Shown: positions 1-6,116 of the stretch, one piece after another | How positions within the stretch are numbered: position 1 is the stretch's first letter | Layout: each line of letters begins with the position of its first letter | Source: an uncultured Bacillota bacterium | GTDB taxonomy: Bacteria > Bacillota > Clostridia > Peptostreptococcales > Anaerovoracaceae | Assembly (NCBI GenBank): GCA_946408315.1 | Contig: CAMJRV010000076.1 | Coordinates: 1-8,808, forward strand | DNA: 8,808 bases | Direction of reading: 5' to 3' | Position numbers and translations under genes: made by a program | Notes under the pieces: generated by a model | Told to the model about the DNA's origin: nothing | Database searches by the model: none | The model's input: only the letters and a program-made list of their open reading frames with translations

Positions 1-116
1 TCAAACTGAATGCCGCTGTTGTTCCGGAACCGGTGGCGCCGGATACTGCCAGCATCGAAGCAGAACTGTTCCAATATCATAAAACGATCAAATTGGATGA
101 TATCGTGATGGTTTAG
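1..116 (+). CDS. 3' end of an unidentified protein (truncated by window edge)
   Basis: An open frame enters from the left edge (first full codon at 3) and ends at a TAG at 114-116, giving 37 C-terminal residues. They form a proline/alanine-rich stretch (VVPEPVAPD) followed by an acidic and hydrophobic tail ending in KLDDIVMV. There is no recognisable motif, membrane segment or catalytic signature, so I cannot assign a family. The reading frame is plausible as coding because it is open from the edge, but 37 codons are weak evidence. It converges on the GntR-type gene with a gap of 21 nt, and I see no clear terminator hairpin between them. It is outside the divergent promoter unit and need not be functionally linked to it. 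Confidence 0.5.
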   Translation, partial: KLNAAVVPEPVAPDTASIEAELFQYHKTIKLDDIVMV

Positions 117-137
117 CCTGTCTCCCGGACGGCATCC

Positions 138-836
138 TCAGATCGGCATATGCATGACGATGTTGATGGATTCTTCGTAGGAACGGGCAAGATGATCCGT
201 CAGATTGCTGCAGGCCCCCTCGATATCGCCGTCCAGCATAAAATCTATTATCGCAATGTGCTCCTGGTTGCTGGGGCCAAAGCGTATAATATCGATGGTC
301 GTACAGGCGCGGAAAAGGGTCAGGTAATCCTGAAAGCCTGTCATGAGCTCGGTGGCATAGTGATTGTCGATCGAGTTTACAATGCCCATATGAAATTCAT
401 TATCCAGCATGGAAAGCTTTACCGTGTCCTGATCGGAGAGGTTAAAATCAGATCCGCTGTATCGGAAAAACTCCTCGCGCATATGGGACAGCCATGCTCT
501 GTCTATTTTGTCCATGCCGTTTTTTAAAATCTGCGGCTCCAGCAGGGATCGTATCTGAAAGATATCGCGGATGCGTTTGGGAGAGATCCTTGCCACTTCA
601 AGGCCGCGGCGCGGATGGATGATGAGAAAGTCTTCTTTCGCCAATTGAAGCACGGCTTCCCTGACGGGTGTCCGGCCAATTCCGAGCGCTGCCTGCAGCT
701 GGGCCTCGTTGAAAACCATGCCTGCTTTTAAACGATGGCTCAAAATCATGGACTTCAGCTGCTTATACGCCTGCTGCGTGAGCCCCTCTTCCTTTTTATT
801 AATCAGTACGTCTTTATTCATCAGTACATCGCTCAT
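138..836 (-). CDS. GntR-family transcriptional regulator, FCD (FadR-type) subfamily
   Basis: This is a cytoplasmic DNA-binding repressor or activator of 232 residues. Residues about 18-80 are a GntR winged helix-turn-helix, with the recognition segment NEAQLQAALGIGRTPVREAV and the wing HPRRGLEVA. Residues about 86-222 are an all-helical FCD ligand domain. The metal-binding set typical of FCD proteins is present: D145 and H149 in LDNEFH, then H193 (QEH) and H215 (DHL). FCD regulators often sense organic or sugar acids, and UxuR/ExuR/GntR relatives control hexuronate genes. I chose the ATG at 836 because GGGGGT lies about 5 nt upstream. A longer in-frame start at 938 has no ribosome site and would lie upstream of the likely transcription start. 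The gene is divergent from the ABC/uxu train, so it is the obvious candidate regulator of that train and of itself. The ligand cannot be read from the sequence; a sugar acid is inference. Confidence 0.93.
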   Translation of the reverse strand: MSDVLMNKDVLINKKEEGLTQQAYKQLKSMILSHRLKAGMVFNEAQLQAALGIGRTPVREAVLQLAKEDFLIIHPRRGLEVARISPKRIRDIFQIRSLLEPQILKNGMDKIDRAWLSHMREEFFRYSGSDFNLSDQDTVKLSMLDNEFHMGIVNSIDNHYATELMTGFQDYLTLFRACTTIDIIRFGPSNQEHIAIIDFMLDGDIEGACSNLTDHLARSYEESINIVMHMPI

Positions 837-882
837 AGAATACCCCCAAATATTAAAAATTGAATTATATTTTCTAAATTTC

Positions 883-897
883 GAATTCCCGGAATTC
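883..897. promoter_or_regulatory. Perfect 7+1+7 palindrome upstream of the operon promoter
   Basis: GAATTCC and GGAATTC flank a single central C, giving a perfect 15-bp inverted repeat. It sits six bases before the -35 box of the + strand promoter and within the predicted 5' leader of the divergent GntR gene. A symmetric site at this spot could be an operator for a dimeric regulator, acting as a roadblock for the GntR gene or as an activator site for the + strand promoter. The sequence alone does not show which protein binds. Confidence 0.45.
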
Positions 898-903
898 TCC
901 ATA

Positions 904-932
904 TTGACATTTACCCGCTCTAGTAGTATATT
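904..932 (+). promoter_or_regulatory. SigA-type promoter of the ABC/cupin/uxu gene train
   Basis: The -35 box TTGACA (904-909) matches consensus at all six positions, the spacer is exactly 17 nt (910-926), and the -10 box TATATT (927-932) matches at five of six. Transcription would begin near 939-940, about 170 nt before the GTG of the ABC ATPase. It is the only strong housekeeping-type promoter I found on the + strand ahead of the train, so it probably drives all of the downstream genes. A palindrome overlaps its -10 box, suggesting repression at the promoter. Confidence 0.72.
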
Positions 933-936
933 ATAC
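926..936. promoter_or_regulatory. Candidate GntR/FCD operator covering both -10 boxes
   Basis: GTATA-T-TATAC is a perfect 5+1+5 inverted repeat. Operators of GntR-family proteins are often short AT-rich palindromes with a GTATAC-like core, and this site lies in the divergent region beside the GntR gene. It covers the -10 elements of both promoters, so one bound dimer would block both directions and provide autoregulation. AT-rich -10 boxes produce such symmetry easily by chance, so the assignment is an inference. Confidence 0.45.
930..935 (-). promoter_or_regulatory. -10 box of the divergent GntR gene promoter
   Basis: Read on the minus strand, 935 to 930 is a perfect TATAAT. It predicts transcription from about position 923, giving a leader of about 87 nt before the ATG at 836. 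No good -35 hexamer lies 16-19 nt upstream (candidates such as TAGTGA are poor), so the promoter may be weak or need an activator. It overlaps the -10 box of the + strand promoter, so the two polymerases should compete. Confidence 0.45.
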
Positions 937-939
937 ATG

Positions 940-1109
940 AAAAAACAGATATATCACTAATATATCACGAAATAATTTTTTCAGTCAAGGGGTTTATCTT
1001 TTTGAAACAGCAGATATGAAACTGCGGAAAACCGGTCTGCAGGGCAGACGCTGGGTAATGCGGCTGCATGCAGGCGCGCGGTGGGTTTTCTTAAGCGAGA
1101 GGTGGAAAA
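940..1109 (+). other. Long 5' leader of the operon with a small hairpin
   Basis: About 170 nt separate the predicted start site from the first gene. The stretch holds a perfect 6-bp stem with a 3-nt loop (GTCTGC at 1035-1040, GCAGAC at 1044-1049) and a 10-bp palindrome CTGCATGCAG (1064-1073). Neither is followed by a T-run, so they are not obvious terminators. I recognise no known riboswitch or T-box core. Base composition shifts from AT-rich (940-1015) to GC-rich (1020-1085) within the leader. An open frame starting with ATG at 1016 has no ribosome site and simply runs into the ATPase gene in another frame. Confidence 0.4.
949..968. repeat. Direct repeat ATATATCAC x2 with 11-bp period
   Basis: ATATATCAC occurs at 949-957 and again at 960-968, one helical turn apart, just downstream of the predicted + strand start site. 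The first copy overlaps a perfect GATATATC palindrome (948-955). Repeats on one face of the helix near a start site may be bound by a regulator, but this stretch is AT-rich and the repeat is short. Confidence 0.4.
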
Positions 1110-1835
1110 GTGATAAGGACAAACGGATTAAAAAAGAACTTCGGCAGCAATCAGGTTCTGAAAGGAATCGATCTGCACATCAAACAGGGAGAAGTGGTGG
1201 CAATCATCGGCCCATCCGGTTCCGGGAAAAGCACCTTTCTGCGCTGTCTGAATTTGCTGGAGCAGCCCAGCGGCGGAGAAATCATCTATCAGGGTCTTGA
1301 CATAACGCAGCTGAAATCAAGGGAAAGCCTGAGGCTGCTAAGCTCGATGGGCATGGTGTTCCAACAGTTTAATCTGTTTCCGCACATGACCGTGCTGGAC
1401 AACATCATCCTGGCGCCGATGAAGGTAAAAAACCGTTCGAAAAGCCAGGTGACGGAAAAAGCGATGGAGCTGCTGAAAACCGTAGGCTTGGAGGACAAGT
1501 GCTGCGCTTATCCGGCCCAACTGTCCGGCGGCCAGCAGCAGAGAGTCGCCATTGCAAGAGCTTTATGCATGGAGCCTGACCTGATGCTCTTCGACGAGCC
1601 TACCTCGGCGCTGGATCCTGAAATGGTGGGAGAAGTGCTGGAGGTTATGAAAAAGCTGGTGAACTCGGGAATGACCATGATTGTGGTGACGCATGAAATG
1701 GGATTTGCCAGGGAAGCCGCAGACCGTGTGGTTTTCATGGATGGCGGCTATATCGTAGAAGAGAACAATCCAGATGAGTTTTTCGCCAATCCGAAAAGTA
1801 AAAGGCTGCAGGATTTTCTTGGGAAAATGCTGTAA
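1110..1835 (+). CDS. Polar amino acid-type ABC transporter ATP-binding protein (GlnQ/HisP family)
   Basis: This is the cytoplasmic ATPase that powers uptake through the permease encoded further downstream. At 241 residues it has the usual GlnQ length and every expected motif: Walker [10 protein letters not shown] (34-42), Q-loop [10 protein letters not shown] (83-92), signature LSGGQQQR (138-145), Walker B LMLFDEP with catalytic E163, D-loop SALD (166-169) and switch H195 in VVTHEMGFA. The sequence [13 protein letters not shown] is characteristic of the polar amino acid uptake family and not of sugar importers. It starts at a GTG preceded by AGAGGTGG at good spacing. It is the first gene of the train and is separated from its binding protein and permease by four enzyme genes, which is an unusual order for this family. 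The family assignment is very safe. The substrate cannot be read from the ATPase. Confidence 0.95.
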   Translation: MIRTNGLKKNFGSNQVLKGIDLHIKQGEVVAIIGPSGSGKSTFLRCLNLLEQPSGGEIIYQGLDITQLKSRESLRLLSSMGMVFQQFNLFPHMTVLDNIILAPMKVKNRSKSQVTEKAMELLKTVGLEDKCCAYPAQLSGGQQQRVAIARALCMEPDLMLFDEPTSALDPEMVGEVLEVMKKLVNSGMTMIVVTHEMGFAREAADRVVFMDGGYIVEENNPDEFFANPKSKRLQDFLGKML

Positions 1836-1881
1836 GGCAGAGCTTGATTTGGAAATTTTATGTTTATGAATGGAGGAAGGA

Positions 1882-2634
1882 ATGACGATGATAACGGTAG
1901 CGCGACATAAGGACGTGAAGCATGAGTATGTCGACGGGTTTTCGAGACAGCCGGTTTTAGAAGGGGTTTATGACCAGGCGAGATTTGCAAAATGCGCTCT
2001 GTTGCCCGGCAGCGCAATCACGCCTGAGACATTTTCGATCACACAGAATAATCAGCTGTTTATCTTTACAAAGGGGAAAGGTTTTATTACGACTCCAAGA
2101 AAAGCTTGGAATATAACAGAGGTCGGCGTATTTGTTCCGGAATTTGACCGGGAGGAATTTACCATATCCGCATCGGCAGACAGCAAAGAGCCTTTGGAGT
2201 TTCTGCATATCATCACCGAACTAAACGATTACGATAAGCAGTGTTTAAAGGAAGCCCGCATTACGCTTCCGCGGTGGAGGGGCCTGTCGGAGGGATGGAC
2301 TTACTACGAAGACTTTAAGGATGAAGACAACATTACCTCCATCATGCTGATCGAGCATAGAAACCTTGGCCGGCTGAGCATGGGCGCCGTGCTGGGGAAG
2401 GGGCCGGATACGATTGGAGCTCACGTTCACAATGAGCTGCAGCAGTGGTATTTCCCTCTTCCGGGTTCCAGCTTTACCTATACGGCGAACGGAGAAAGCC
2501 TGCACATGACCGGCGGAGACCTGAGCTTTACCCCCAGCGGGTCCCCTCACGGCAGCAGCGCGGCAGACGGTGAAATCTTCGATTATATATGGTTTGAACT
2601 TTGTACCGATGGTTATCCGGGAGAAATTAAATAA
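1882..2634 (+). CDS. Bicupin protein, possible metal-dependent sugar-acid isomerase (paralogue 1)
   Basis: The product is 250 residues and looks cytoplasmic, with no signal peptide. It is built of two cupin (beta-barrel) halves. The N-terminal half (about 20-110) lacks metal-binding histidines; the usual motif position reads TQNNQLFIFTKGKG. The C-terminal half (about 160-245) has GAHVHNELQQWY, giving H181, H183 and Q187 in the slot usually held by Glu, and GDLSFTPSGSPHG with H223, so a 3-His/1-Gln metal site is likely. Bicupins include KduI, IolB and ureidoglycine aminohydrolase, but this protein matches none of their signatures that I know. I chose the ATG at 1882 over 1870 because GGAGG (1872-1876) sits 5 nt upstream and the start then aligns exactly with the next gene. 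That neighbour is about 58% identical by hand alignment. The uxuAB context makes a sugar-acid isomerase attractive but unproven. Confidence 0.85.
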   Translation: MTMITVARHKDVKHEYVDGFSRQPVLEGVYDQARFAKCALLPGSAITPETFSITQNNQLFIFTKGKGFITTPRKAWNITEVGVFVPEFDREEFTISASADSKEPLEFLHIITELNDYDKQCLKEARITLPRWRGLSEGWTYYEDFKDEDNITSIMLIEHRNLGRLSMGAVLGKGPDTIGAHVHNELQQWYFPLPGSSFTYTANGESLHMTGGDLSFTPSGSPHGSSAADGEIFDYIWFELCTDGYPGEIK

Positions 2635-2661
2635 GGCAGGATTTGCTGGAAGGAGCGCAAA

Positions 2662-3411
2662 ATGAGTTTAATTAAGATTGCAAAAGGATCAGAGGCAAAG
2701 CACGTTTATCAAAATGGGATTTCGAAATTGCCCATTTTAGTCGGAGAATACAAGGACGCAGCATTTGAACGGGTTTCCCTGCAGGCCGGCGCCGAATGGA
2801 CCCCGGAAATTTACAAGCTGACCGAGCACAATCAGGTGTTTTTATTTACCAGCGGGAAGGGTTATATCAAGACGCCGAGACAGGCTTTTATCATTAAAGA
2901 GGTTTCCGTATTTGTCCCGGAATTCGATGTAGAAGAGTTTACGATTAAATGCCCGGTGGATGCAAAGGAAACACTGGAAATCATCCACATTGTCACAGAG
3001 GTGAACGATTATGACAAGACCTGCCTCGTGGAGTCCAGAATGGCTCTGCCGAGATTCAGAGGCGTTTCGGAGGCATGGCAGTACAAGGAAGATTTCACGG
3101 GAGCGGACATCGTTCAGAAGATGATGCTGGAGCATAGAAATTTAGGCAGACTGAGCATGGGAGCAAACTTCGGCAGCGGACCGAACTACATCGGACAGCA
3201 CATTCACAACGAGCTTCAGCAGTGGTACATCATGCTTCCGGGCGCAAGCTTTACGTATACGGCAGGGGATGAAACAATTCATGTGGAAGAGGGCGACGTG
3301 ACCTATACAAAGAGCGGATCTCTTCATGGAAGCGAATGCAAAGAAGGGGAACGGTTCGCCTATATTTGGTTTGAGCTTTGCACAGACGGTTATCCCGGAG
3401 AAATCAAGTAG
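2662..3411 (+). CDS. Bicupin protein, possible metal-dependent sugar-acid isomerase (paralogue 2)
   Basis: This 249-residue bicupin is a tandem duplicate of the preceding gene. The two share long conserved blocks (EHRNLGRLSMGA, HNELQQWY) and an identical 16-residue C-terminus, YIWFELCTDGYPGEIK. Its likely metal ligands are H180, H182, Q186 and H222. The second cupin motif reads GDVTYTKSGSLHG, with Lys replacing the usual Pro that paralogue 1 keeps. The N-terminal half again lacks ligands (TEHNQVFLFTSGKG has a single His). The start has AAGGAG 7 nt upstream, and the gene lies 27 nt after paralogue 1. Retention of both copies with intact sites suggests either two related substrates or steps, or a hetero-oligomer. 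Function is not established. Confidence 0.85.
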   Translation: MSLIKIAKGSEAKHVYQNGISKLPILVGEYKDAAFERVSLQAGAEWTPEIYKLTEHNQVFLFTSGKGYIKTPRQAFIIKEVSVFVPEFDVEEFTIKCPVDAKETLEIIHIVTEVNDYDKTCLVESRMALPRFRGVSEAWQYKEDFTGADIVQKMMLEHRNLGRLSMGANFGSGPNYIGQHIHNELQQWYIMLPGASFTYTAGDETIHVEEGDVTYTKSGSLHGSECKEGERFAYIWFELCTDGYPGEIK

Positions 3412-3421
3412 AGAAAAGGAT

Positions 3422-4246
3422 ATGTTTGAAAAAAACGTGTTTGCAGGAAGCAATAGTCAATACATCAGATTTCCGTTCGGTGACTTCATTGCCGCGCAGA
3501 AAAAGCTGGGAATTTCCCGGGTCGATCTGGTCGGCGCCGTGCCGCACCTCTGGTGTGATCATATTTCGCCGATTCGGACGGAGGAGGTAAAGCGGCTTCT
3601 GGAAGATGAGGAGATGGAGGTAACGGTTTTTTCGCCTAAGGCATACCGGTATTCCATCTATGCGGAGCCTGAAACGGTACAGGCTTTCGCCACGCTGAAT
3701 TATTACCGGAACTGCATAAACGCCGCAGTTGAGCTCGGCTGCAGGACAGTGGCGCTCCCGCTGGAAGGAGCTTGCTTTGACCAGCCGCGGGACCGGCTTT
3801 GGAACAACGCGGTGCAGATGCTTGAAGCGATCTGCGGAATCGCCGGGCAGCAGGGAATCACCGTTTTACTGCCATCTGTGACGGAAGAAGTTTCGCCGAT
3901 TTTGACTTCATTAAGAGATGTGAAGGAAATGGCGGAACAGATCGGTTCCGGCGCTTTGGCCGTCCTGTTGGATATTCCTGTCATCAGCGTTCAGGGCGAA
4001 ACTATTTCCCAGTGGTTTGCCCAGCTTGGCGGAAAGATTAAGCTGGTCCGGTTTGCCGATGGAAACTACAATGGATACCGCGTATGGGGGGAAGGATGTC
4101 TGCCCTGCGAAAGGTTCCTGAAAGAGCTGGAAAACAGCGGCTATGACGGAATGTTCAGCCTGCAGATCCCCGGCGAAAAATATGTAGACGCTCCATACGA
4201 TGCGGACAAAAGAAATCTGGGCTCACTGGAAAGATTTTTGGGGTAG
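3422..4246 (+). CDS. TIM-barrel sugar isomerase/epimerase homologue lacking metal ligands (likely pseudoenzyme)
   Basis: The product is 274 residues of the xylose isomerase-like / AP endonuclease 2 TIM-barrel superfamily, clearly homologous to the next gene (for example NSQYIRF...VPHLWCDH against NQHYKRF...VSHFWLDH; about 30% identity by eye). Sugar epimerases of this fold bind a divalent metal through Glu, Asp, His and Glu on strands 5-8. Aligned to the neighbour, the positions here are P151, D184, R210 and Q248, so only the Asp survives. The rest of the barrel looks intact, with no stop or frameshift. I infer a non-catalytic partner, a metal-independent activity or a binding role. The ATG at 3422 has AAAGG upstream and lies 10 nt after the second cupin gene; an upstream in-frame ATG at 3326 lies inside that gene and was rejected. 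Translation is probably coupled across this gene group. Confidence 0.85.
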   Translation: MFEKNVFAGSNSQYIRFPFGDFIAAQKKLGISRVDLVGAVPHLWCDHISPIRTEEVKRLLEDEEMEVTVFSPKAYRYSIYAEPETVQAFATLNYYRNCINAAVELGCRTVALPLEGACFDQPRDRLWNNAVQMLEAICGIAGQQGITVLLPSVTEEVSPILTSLRDVKEMAEQIGSGALAVLLDIPVISVQGETISQWFAQLGGKIKLVRFADGNYNGYRVWGEGCLPCERFLKELENSGYDGMFSLQIPGEKYVDAPYDADKRNLGSLERFLG

Positions 4247-4256
4247 AGGTGCGGAA

Positions 4257-5093
4257 ATGGTATCGATCAAAAGAAAGCAGATTGTGGGAATGAATCAGCA
4301 CTATAAGCGGTTTTCCATGGACTATTTCCTGGACGGCCAGCAGCGTGTGGGGATTCAGAATATCGAACTCTGGTGCGGGGTTTCTCATTTCTGGCTGGAT
4401 CATCAAAACTATGGATCTGTAAAGGAGCTTCAGAAAAAACTGCAGAAGAGAAATCTTAAGATTGTGTCTGTTACAGCCCCCAGCATGGCGTATCAGTATC
4501 AGTATGCGTCCCAGGAGCCGGAGGGTCTGGAAAAGAGCTTCCTCTATTTCAGCAATGGAATCAAAGTCGCCGCAGAGCTGGGCGCAGACCGGGTGGTGGT
4601 GAATTCCGGCTGGGGATACCACAATGAAGATCCTCTGGAGATGTGGAAGCGGTCGAAGGATCATCTGCGCAGGCTGGCGGAGGTCGGCTTGCGGGAGGGC
4701 GTCACTCTGGCTATGGAGTCCCTGCGGGATGACGAATCAAATATTGTGAACAGCCTGGAGACGACCAGGAGGATGCTTGATGAGGTCAGCCATCCGAACT
4801 TGAAAATTACTGTGGATACCATTGCCACCGGCGCTGCCGGCGAATCCCTGAGCCTTTGGTTTCAAACCTTCGGCAAGGACCTGATCCACATGCATTTTTT
4901 AGACGGAGACCCCTATGTTCACAACGCATGGGGGGATGGCAACACCCCTCTGGAAAGTCAGCTGAAAGAAATAAACGACTGGAACTATGAAGGTTATCTG
5001 GTTCAGGAAATTGCGGATGACCGGTATTTAGCCGATCCTTTTTCGGCGGATGTTAAAAATATGAGGACGTTAGAACGGTTTATAGAGGATTAA
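4257..5093 (+). CDS. TIM-barrel sugar isomerase/epimerase, FrlC-like
   Basis: The product is 278 residues of the xylose isomerase-like TIM-barrel superfamily. The pattern IELWCGVSHFW near residue 36, the segment HMHFLDGDPYVHNAWGDGNTP (211-231) and the terminal RTLERF recall FrlC, the fructoselysine/psicoselysine 3-epimerase, and more distantly tagatose/psicose 3-epimerases. The expected metal ligands are present: E154 (LAMES), D187 (TVDT), H213 (second His of HMHF) and E251 (VQEI). Such enzymes epimerise ketoses at C3 through an enediolate held on the metal. The ATG at 4257 has AGAGGTG about 5 nt upstream and lies 10 nt after the degenerate paralogue. Next to uxuAB, the substrate may be a keto-uronate or an Amadori-type conjugate. 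The family is secure; the substrate is inference. Confidence 0.88.
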   Translation: MVSIKRKQIVGMNQHYKRFSMDYFLDGQQRVGIQNIELWCGVSHFWLDHQNYGSVKELQKKLQKRNLKIVSVTAPSMAYQYQYASQEPEGLEKSFLYFSNGIKVAAELGADRVVVNSGWGYHNEDPLEMWKRSKDHLRRLAEVGLREGVTLAMESLRDDESNIVNSLETTRRMLDEVSHPNLKITVDTIATGAAGESLSLWFQTFGKDLIHMHFLDGDPYVHNAWGDGNTPLESQLKEINDWNYEGYLVQEIADDRYLADPFSADVKNMRTLERFIED

Positions 5094-5173
5094 TCATTGG
5101 CACATTTCATCTAATAGGGCAGCAGCATGGTCAACATGTCGCTATATATTTAAAAACCCAGGAGGAGAAGATT

Positions 5174-6022
5174 ATGAGAAATTTAAAAAGACTATTTTCG
5201 GTTATCATGGTTCTGACATTAATTCTTGCTTTAGCAGCCTGTGGCGGAGGCGGCAGCGACCAGCAGGGTGACGCCGATTCCGGAGACGGTTCTCTGCAGA
5301 GAGTTCTGGACGCAGGAAAATTGACTGTGGGATGTGAAGGAAACTGGGTCCCCTACGTATACAATGAAGGCGGAACCGGGGAACTGACCGGGTTTGAAGT
5401 TGAAATCGCAAAAGAAATTGCATCAAGACTTGGCGTGGAAGCGGAATTCAATGTGGCCAGCCAGTGGGACGGTGTTATCGCAGGATTGGATGCGAAAAGA
5501 TATGACACGGTTATCTGCGGCACAAACCCAAATCCGGAAAGACAGGAAAAGTATTACATGACCGTTCCTTATTCTGAAAGCCCCATCGCTTTGGTCGTGG
5601 CGGCAGACAATACGGAAATCAAAACATTTGAGGATCTGACGGGAAAGCTCGCTGCAAACGCCCTGTCCAGCTCCTCCGGACAGATCGCCCGGAACTACGG
5701 CGCTGAGTTAAGCGACTGCAATCTGACGCAGGCCATGGACCTGCTGGTCACCCACAGAGCGGACGCCCATGTGAACAACCTGACTTCTATCGTAGAATTT
5801 TTAAAGGCGAAACCGGATACGGCAGTAACGGTCGCCGCAATTTATAAGCCTCAGAACAGCTACGAAATTGAATCCTCCGCGATGTTCCGCAAGGAAGACG
5901 TAGAACTGGGACAAGCTGTTGACAAGGTGATTCAGGAAATGATTGAAGACGGAACCTGCTATAATCTGGCTGTAAAGTACTTTGGACAGCAGGTAGCAGA
6001 CGAAACGACGATCTACCAGTAA
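5174..6022 (+). CDS. Lipoprotein solute-binding protein of the polar amino acid ABC family (SBP_bac_3)
   Basis: This extracellular, membrane-anchored receptor delivers ligand to the ABC permease. The 282-residue precursor begins with MRNLKRLF, a hydrophobic core and the lipobox LAAC with lipidated C23, then a Gly/Ser/Asp linker. The mature domain has LTVGCEGNWVPYVY (50-63), GFEVEIAKEIASRLG (73-87) and the closing YFGQQ typical of family 3 binding proteins. R123 in NPERQEKYYMTVPYSES matches the arginine that clamps ligand carboxylates. Two positions differ from typical amino-acid binders: N118, where a Ser or Thr is usual, and N202 in RADAHVNN, where an Asp normally holds the alpha-ammonium group. 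This suggests a carboxylated ligand without an alpha-amino group. The AGGAGGAG site is strong. The 80-nt gap before it contains only an imperfect hairpin (5121-5143) and no convincing promoter. Confidence 0.93.
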   Translation: MRNLKRLFSVIMVLTLILALAACGGGGSDQQGDADSGDGSLQRVLDAGKLTVGCEGNWVPYVYNEGGTGELTGFEVEIAKEIASRLGVEAEFNVASQWDGVIAGLDAKRYDTVICGTNPNPERQEKYYMTVPYSESPIALVVAADNTEIKTFEDLTGKLAANALSSSSGQIARNYGAELSDCNLTQAMDLLVTHRADAHVNNLTSIVEFLKAKPDTAVTVAAIYKPQNSYEIESSAMFRKEDVELGQAVDKVIQEMIEDGTCYNLAVKYFGQQVADETTIYQ

Positions 6023-6046
6023 GCCCGCATCTTTTCATCGGAACGT

Positions 6047-6087
6047 TCATCGGATTGCCGCAGGAACCGCCTGCGGCGATCCGGTGA
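6047..6087 (+). other. Strong intercistronic RNA hairpin between binding-protein and permease genes
   Basis: Positions 6047-6064 pair with 6070-6087 in an 18-bp stem with a 5-nt loop (AACCG). The stem is continuous apart from two G-U wobbles and is GC-rich in its inner part (GCCGCAGG with CCTGCGGC). No T-run follows, so it is not a normal intrinsic terminator. Stems placed after binding-protein genes commonly protect the upstream mRNA from 3' exonucleases, so that more receptor than permease is made; that role is inferred here. The stem also buries a possible GTG start at 6084, which supports the permease start at 6117. TTCATCGGA is repeated at 6034-6042 and 6046-6054, so an alternative, shorter pairing of the left arm is possible. 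Confidence 0.7.
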
Positions 6088-6116
6088 TACAGATAATCAA
6101 GGAAGGAGTCATCTAT

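Noticed and set aside
117..137. Bidirectional terminator between the partial gene and the GntR gene
   Set aside because: Only 3-bp stems are possible and no T-run is present on either strand.
837..938. N-terminal extension of the GntR gene to an ATG at 938
   Set aside because: No ribosome site precedes it, it would begin upstream of the likely minus-strand start site near 923, and the extension shows no family similarity, while ATG 836 has a GGGGG site.
1016..1300. Possible small gene or leader peptide starting at ATG 1016
   Set aside because: It has no Shine-Dalgarno site, and most of its length lies in another frame within the ABC ATPase gene.
1870..1881. Earlier ATG for the first bicupin
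   Set aside because: The Shine-Dalgarno sequence GGAGG lies inside this extension and serves ATG 1882, which also aligns exactly with the start of the paralogue.
1882..3411. Naming the bicupins KduI or IolB
   Set aside because: Both families are longer and have different metal-site signatures as I know them; the HxHNELQ pattern does not justify transferring either name.
5094..5173. Internal promoter before the binding-protein gene
   Set aside because: TTGGCA at 5097 and TATATT at 5145 do not pair at any acceptable spacing, and no other hexamers fit.
6084..6116. GTG start for the permease
   Set aside because: It lies within the right arm of an 18-bp stem, has no good ribosome site, and ATG 6117 has AAGGAG at ideal spacing.
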